DNA from: Pezizomycotina sp. ARF18
Lineage: Eukaryota; Ascomycota
Direction: 5' to 3'
DNA: 64,000 nt
Assembly (NCBI GenBank): GCA_002224055.1
Contig: AZLU01000104.1
Span: 72,501 to 136,500, forward strand
The translations under genes were made by a program, and so were the position numbers. Below, in pieces: positions 59,617 through 64,000 of this stretch (positions are counted from its first letter, which is position 1; the number at the start of each line of letters is the position of its first letter). The notes below the pieces were generated by a model. The model had not been told where the DNA came from. It made no database searches and worked only from the letters and a program-made list of their open reading frames with translations.

Positions 59617-62105
59617 GCACTTATGAAGGATCCATGCATGTGTAAACCGGACTCTCGGTATCGGTAGTATTAATTATCCTTCAAGATCTTAAAGCAATAT
59701 ATTGAAATCTATCACAAAAAAAAAAAAAAAAAAAAAAGCATTCCACTTACTATTTATACTTCCTATCCTTGACGTTCCTAACGCCACAAAAAGCCGGGTA
59801 GGCGTACGATAGACCGCGCTAGGTTCTAACCATGCTCAGCTTCGTCCTTCAGTGTGCTGTTTTTGCCCCTTAGGTGCTGCAGTTAGCAAGGGAAAACCCT
59901 ACAGAAAGCCCAACATGTTGAAGCATAGGCATCTATTTCAATTTCTCGTTATTTTTATTATATTTCTTCGTTCATTATTCCAGACTTATTTCCTCTCCAA
60001 TCTTTACCGCCGAAAACCCATTTTCCTCCCGAGCAAAGCAAAACAAGCAATTCCTTCTTCCCTTCAAGTACAAAAATATAATTCCCAGGGCAATTACGAC
60101 ACCCTCTATTACCTGCAGCTCTTTCTTCTTCATCTTCTATATATCCATATAACGAAAAATATACTCCAATATTAATCTGTCTATCTACATGCATCCCACC
60201 ATTTCATCCAAACTAGCTGCATGGGTTTATTGCATACGGTACCACTCTGCCGTGCTTTCAAAATGCATAGGTACTGTACAACCCTTTACTAAACCTGTTA
60301 CCGTGCATTCGGTAGCATACAAGCAAGTACTTCTTTGGTAACACAAAAAAAAAACCACCCCTCATTATGTCCGGTTTTTTTTACAAAAACCTTGTTTTTT
60401 TATCTGCACGTTACTTCGAGGGGGAAGCTAATGAGAATGAGGAGGGGAAAAGGAAAACCGGTAATGGTTCCGAAGATGGAGCTCAACATGGAAATAGAAC
60501 GGGTTCTAGAAGCTACTTACTTCAACTGGTGAATGCATGCGCAAAGAAACGAAAGAGATGAAAAAAGAACCTGATTTTTGATTTGTCGAAAAAGCGAAAA
60601 AAAAAGCTAAAATTCTTCCCATAGGCATGTCCTACCTTTTTTACGGCGGTTAGTAGTAATAAGTAATCATTTTTTTTTTTAAAAAAAAAAAACAAAACAA
60701 AAGATATTGGCGATCAATTGTATTTTGGAGCCTTTTTATATGCAAGGAATTTGCTTAGTATAAATAAAATGCAGTCTGGTATAAAAAATGTCTTAAAGTG
60801 TATGTACAGAAATGAAATGAAAGGAAAAGAAGCAGACATTGTATGACGAAAACGTAGTAGCTACTGTTAAAAATCCTCCTCTCGTTCTTGCAATGGCAAC
60901 GCCGTCGAAAAGAATAATAAAAATAATAAAGAGGTCAATCGCCCGTAAGAATGCGAGACCTTGAAGCCACGATAGTCCGCGACATCAAGTAGAAAGGGAA
61001 GGGTCACACAAGCAAAAAGCTTTTCTCGCAAAGACCGCTGGACAGAATTGGGCGTATATGTTTGAGAATAGTATATCGATTTAAGGTTTAAAAAGGTCAT
61101 TGATATATACAGGTGTGACAAGTATCGTAAAAAAAAGAGAGGGAAAGAAGACTCGTTATATAAAGGCGGGAAAAGAAAAATCCGTTTAGCCATCAAAAGA
61201 AAACAAAATCTATATACGTAGATAAAAATTTTCTTTTTTTTTTTAAAAAAAAAAAACTTCAATAAAAATTTCCCGAAATATAAAAAAGAAGTCGAATGAC
61301 ATCGTTATTTTGCCTCTCTCTGTCCAACGGCGGAGTAAAATAGTTCAACAAAAACCCTAATATAATGAAGAGACTATAGCTCGACCGTTTAGCATCCTCC
61401 TCTTGTGTTTGATATAATGATTTCGAACTCTAGCAAGGGATATCAGTGAAAAAGAAGTCCTTGAGATCAACGGGTACAGGGTAAAACATGTTAGTTTTAC
61501 CGAGATGCTGGGGAAAAAATTTGTTGATGATGGGGATGAAGCTAGGGTATTGAGGTTGCGAAAGGGAGAGAAATTCGTAATGAAAGGATTTAAGGCAAAA
61601 AAGCTAAGATCGATATACTACTAGTAAGTTTTTTTTTTAAAAAAAAAAGTAACGCCAGAAAAAGGACTCCATGCTCCAGATGACATGTACATTTCTATAG
61701 AAGGAATGTAAATGTAGACAGGTTGGGTCTATGATTCCAGTGAAGGTTCGAAACAAAAACCGCAAAGGACAGACAGTTTAGTAGGGTATGATGGTGTTTG
61801 ATGAAATGACAAAAGTAAGAAAAAACATTAATCATAACGACGCATTAATGAATTAGAATTAAAGAATTATTTTTTTTTTTTTGAATGCTGGATAGAAGGA
61901 AAGTGAGGATGAAACCATAATCCCAAGATGAGAAAAAAAAGTAAGTGAAGGGTAAAAAGAAAAGAAAATAAAGAAAATTAGGATAGTTAAGAAATGAGAG
62001 AACCCAAACAAAAACAGACAAAACACCTGTAATCCCGATGATATTTAAGGAAAAAGTCCAGTAATTTGTTTTCGAAGGGTGATCCGTGAGTTTGAATAAC
62101 GTTCT

Positions 62106-63885
62106 TCATACATCGTACTCGAAACGGCCCTCAACGTTGTCCAGAGCTCTTTGACAATGGCTTTCTGAGAATTTCTCGGAGCTGCACGGACAGCGAAGTA
62201 ACGCCTGCCCTCGACGGTGGGGTTCCAGTTCCCTGGATTAGCGTCAACTACGATACCTCCTGCCTCGGTGACAATAACCCATCCCGCGGCAACATCCCAT
62301 GCCCAACATCCTCCTTCCTATAAAGAATAGTAGTCCGTTAGCTTATTTTAATTTCCTCCAAGCCGGTTCAATCAATTTTATTTTTCGTTTGGCGTTCTCA
62401 ATATCAAATCCCCGGATGCAGCACGTACCCAGAAAAGATCGATGTATCCGGCAGCCACTGCGCACATATCTAAAGCTGCCGACCCCATGCACCTAATGCT
62501 GTGGACCGTAGGGCCGGCGCTACTGGCGAGTTTGATCATCGTCTTAGACCTGACGTCCCAGTTATTGCCCTTACGTTCGGCACCCCATTCTATGGCACAG
62601 AGCGCCTTCGTAAGGCCCGGGAGCGGGTCGGGAGGGTCGCGAATCGGAAGCCTCTGCGTGCGATCTAAATATGCGCCTTTGCCTTTGATTGCAGTGAAGA
62701 GCCGATCCTGAAAAGGATTATAGACAACCCCGACAACGGGGATCTTATTGATAGTGAAACCAAGCGATATGCAAACATTCTGCAGATAAAGAAGTTCTAT
62801 TAGCATGCCGAAGAAAGATCAGACGAATTTTTTTTTTTTTTTTTTTTTAGAATTCGGAAATGGGATTCCTCACAGGGACACCGTGAACGAAATGATAGTC
62901 CTAAAGCGAAAGGAGATATTTTGTATTTAGTACACAGTCCGCAAGCTTGGTAAGAAAAGAGAAGCTTCAATATTCCAACCCCCCCAAAAAAAAAAAAAAA
63001 AAAAAAGTGGATATATATCACTTACCCGTCTATAGGATCACGATGAAAGTCGGCGCATTGGTTATACGCTTCCCCGGTGTATAGGATTCTTCACCGAGTA
63101 GCCTAAAGGAGAGAAGCAATTAGTTAGTGGAAGTTCGGTTATAATTCCCAGTGTAGTCAACAAGCCACCCAATGGCGTTTTTTAGTGGCTTCTTTTGGTG
63201 ATGAGAAATGTGTGTGTGCATTAATGTATGGAAAATTTTTTTTTTTTTGGGCTTCGGGAATGGGAATGCCAGTCATATTCCGTCAACCCATCAATTATAT
63301 TTTGATTGGAGAGAAAAGCAGAGAAGGTGTGTGTGCGTTGTTTGCGTGAGTGTGTCTAGGTGGTGTGTACTTTATTTGTGGAAATGGAACACTAGATGGA
63401 TTTTTTTTTTTTTTTTTTTTTTGTGGGGAAAGGAAATCATTTTGTGTGGCACTCGCTTCTTTAATTTATGTTTTTATTTTTATTTTTCATTTTAATAATT
63501 AAATAATTATGACAAGCGAGACAACTCAGAGACATGCTTGCAGCGCTCCCTTTTTTTTTTTCAAAGGGGAAAAGTACATTGTAACTGGTAGTATTAAGGA
63601 AGAATAGGAATATAGTAGGGCTTTCGTATTAATCAATTCACTTACTCGTAATTGGGATATCGCATTTTGAGAACTGTAAGAACCATCTTCTCGATCGCCT
63701 TATCCGTGTCCGTGACCAAGTCGACGGCTATCAAAGCTCGGAAGATCACGCCAAAATTGGTCAGCAAAACGTTCTGCAAGAAGATCGGAGGTTTGGATTG
63801 ACGTTGGTGCTTTTATTTTCCCGGGGGGAAGCCGGCAACTGTTCCCATAGCAAACGGAAATCAAGGAACTGAAAGGCGAATCCAC

Positions 63886-63917
<32 letters not shown>

Positions 63918-64000
63918 AAGTATTGGAGGGGGCTTATAAGAGCAATATTCGAAGGAACCAAACGGAACGATATGCCCTAAGAAAATGAAAAAAAAAAAAA
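62106..64000 (-). CDS. Inositol monophosphatase, QutG-like (5' end outside window)
   Basis: A Mg-dependent phosphatase of the IMPase superfamily. From the 5' side: VDLVTDTDKAIEKMVLTVLK and MRYPNYE (about 63725-63652), then LLGEESYTPGKRITNAPTFI and a DPIDG reading (about 63105-63030). FVHG lies in a tiny exon (62900-62874). NVCISLGFTINKIPVVGVVY and NPFQDRLFTAIKGKGAYLDR follow, then ALCAIEWGAERKGNNWDVRS and CMGSAALDMCAVAAGYIDLF, and after an intron EGGCWAWDVAAGWVIVTEAG. It ends VEGRFEYDV at 62106. The EESY, DPIDG and WDVAAG blocks are the metal and substrate sites; EWG...R is typical of the fungal QutG-like group. That group is often linked to quinate use, but the substrate cannot be told here. 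Introns are long for this kind of fungus (one of about 540 bases), and four contain 21-30-nt A/T tracts. Small indels affect the TN-FVHG junction and the C-terminus. Confidence 0.85.
62828..62848. repeat. T tract, 21 nt, in an intron of the phosphatase gene
   Basis: It lies in the intron between the FVHG microexon and the NVCISLG exon. Confidence 0.85.
62986..63006. repeat. A tract, 21 nt, in an intron of the phosphatase gene
   Basis: It lies in the intron after the DPIDG exon and is preceded by a C run. Confidence 0.85.
63401..63422. repeat. T tract, 22 nt, in the long intron of the phosphatase gene
   Basis: It lies in the roughly 540-base intron between the PNYE and LLGEESY exons. Confidence 0.85.
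63887..63916. repeat. A tract, 30 nt, longest homopolymer of the window
   Basis: It lies upstream (coding sense) of the VTDTDKAIEKM exon, in a probable intron. Confidence 0.9.

Larger units (their letters stand above)
58000..62105. other. Long intergenic region, A/T-tract rich
   Basis: The Arp9 promoter side and the 3' side of the phosphatase. Tracts lie at 58278-58301, 59069-59087, 59591-59616 and 59716-59737, with an AAATA repeat at 58481-58556. A plus-strand frame without early ATG at about 61423-61623 (SFTEMLGKKFVDDGDEARVL and beyond) has coding-like composition but no recognised match. The 60367-60561 frame is likewise unassigned. Confidence 0.45.

Noticed and set aside
1-64000. CRISPR arrays, rRNA genes, telomeric repeats
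   Set aside because: None seen; the regular repeats present are simple microsatellites.

Overview
The window reads as nuclear DNA of a filamentous ascomycete (Pezizomycotina). It carries a fungal Srs2-type helicase, a fungal-type Arp9 with its disordered acidic insert, a QutG-like inositol monophosphatase, a Mep/Amt ammonium permease, a NACHT-ankyrin NLR and a DUF4360 secreted protein. Short GT-AG introns interrupt most of these. I cannot name the genus from sequence alone.

Layout. Two flanks with recognisable conserved genes enclose a gene-poor interior. Left flank: Srs2 (1-3201, +), an unrecognised gene (about 4354-6022, -) and a caspase-like protein (7039-7693, +). Interior: ammonium permease (13666-15417, -), NACHT-ankyrin NLR (21852-25032, -), DUF4360 secreted protein (25845-26404, -), a cluster of small paralogous genes (27.7-36.7 kb, mostly +), a Ser/Thr-repeat secreted protein (37396-38727, -) and an NmrA-like oxidoreductase (41619-42492, -). 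Right flank: a type II membrane protein (48849-50225, -), Arp9 (54676-57999, -) and an inositol monophosphatase (62106 to beyond 64000, -). The flanks are full of very long poly(dA:dT) tracts, 17-30 nt. Between 7 and 50 kb I count only three.

The most unusual content is the small-gene cluster. At least six genes of about 115-165 codons share an N-terminal block of the form Tyr-x-Tyr/Phe-Phe/Tyr-Thr-Pro-Cys-x-Cys-x-x-Cys, then about nine residues with Ile-Ala, and a C-terminal block Val-Tyr-Leu-Arg-x-Pro followed by an (Ile/Phe)-Pro-(Lys/Gln) motif. I do not recognise this family. It lies next to the NLR and in the least conserved part of the window.

Caveat. Almost every conserved gene here (Srs2, ammonium permease, NmrA-like, Arp9, phosphatase, membrane protein) has its homologous reading split over frames by one- or two-base indels, often in short homopolymers, while the protein similarity continues undisturbed. 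Uncorrected sequencing or assembly errors explain this better than independent decay of housekeeping genes. 'Broken' calls on the accessory genes should be read in that light. Gene ends below are therefore given from the first plausible Met to the last family-like stop, across frames.
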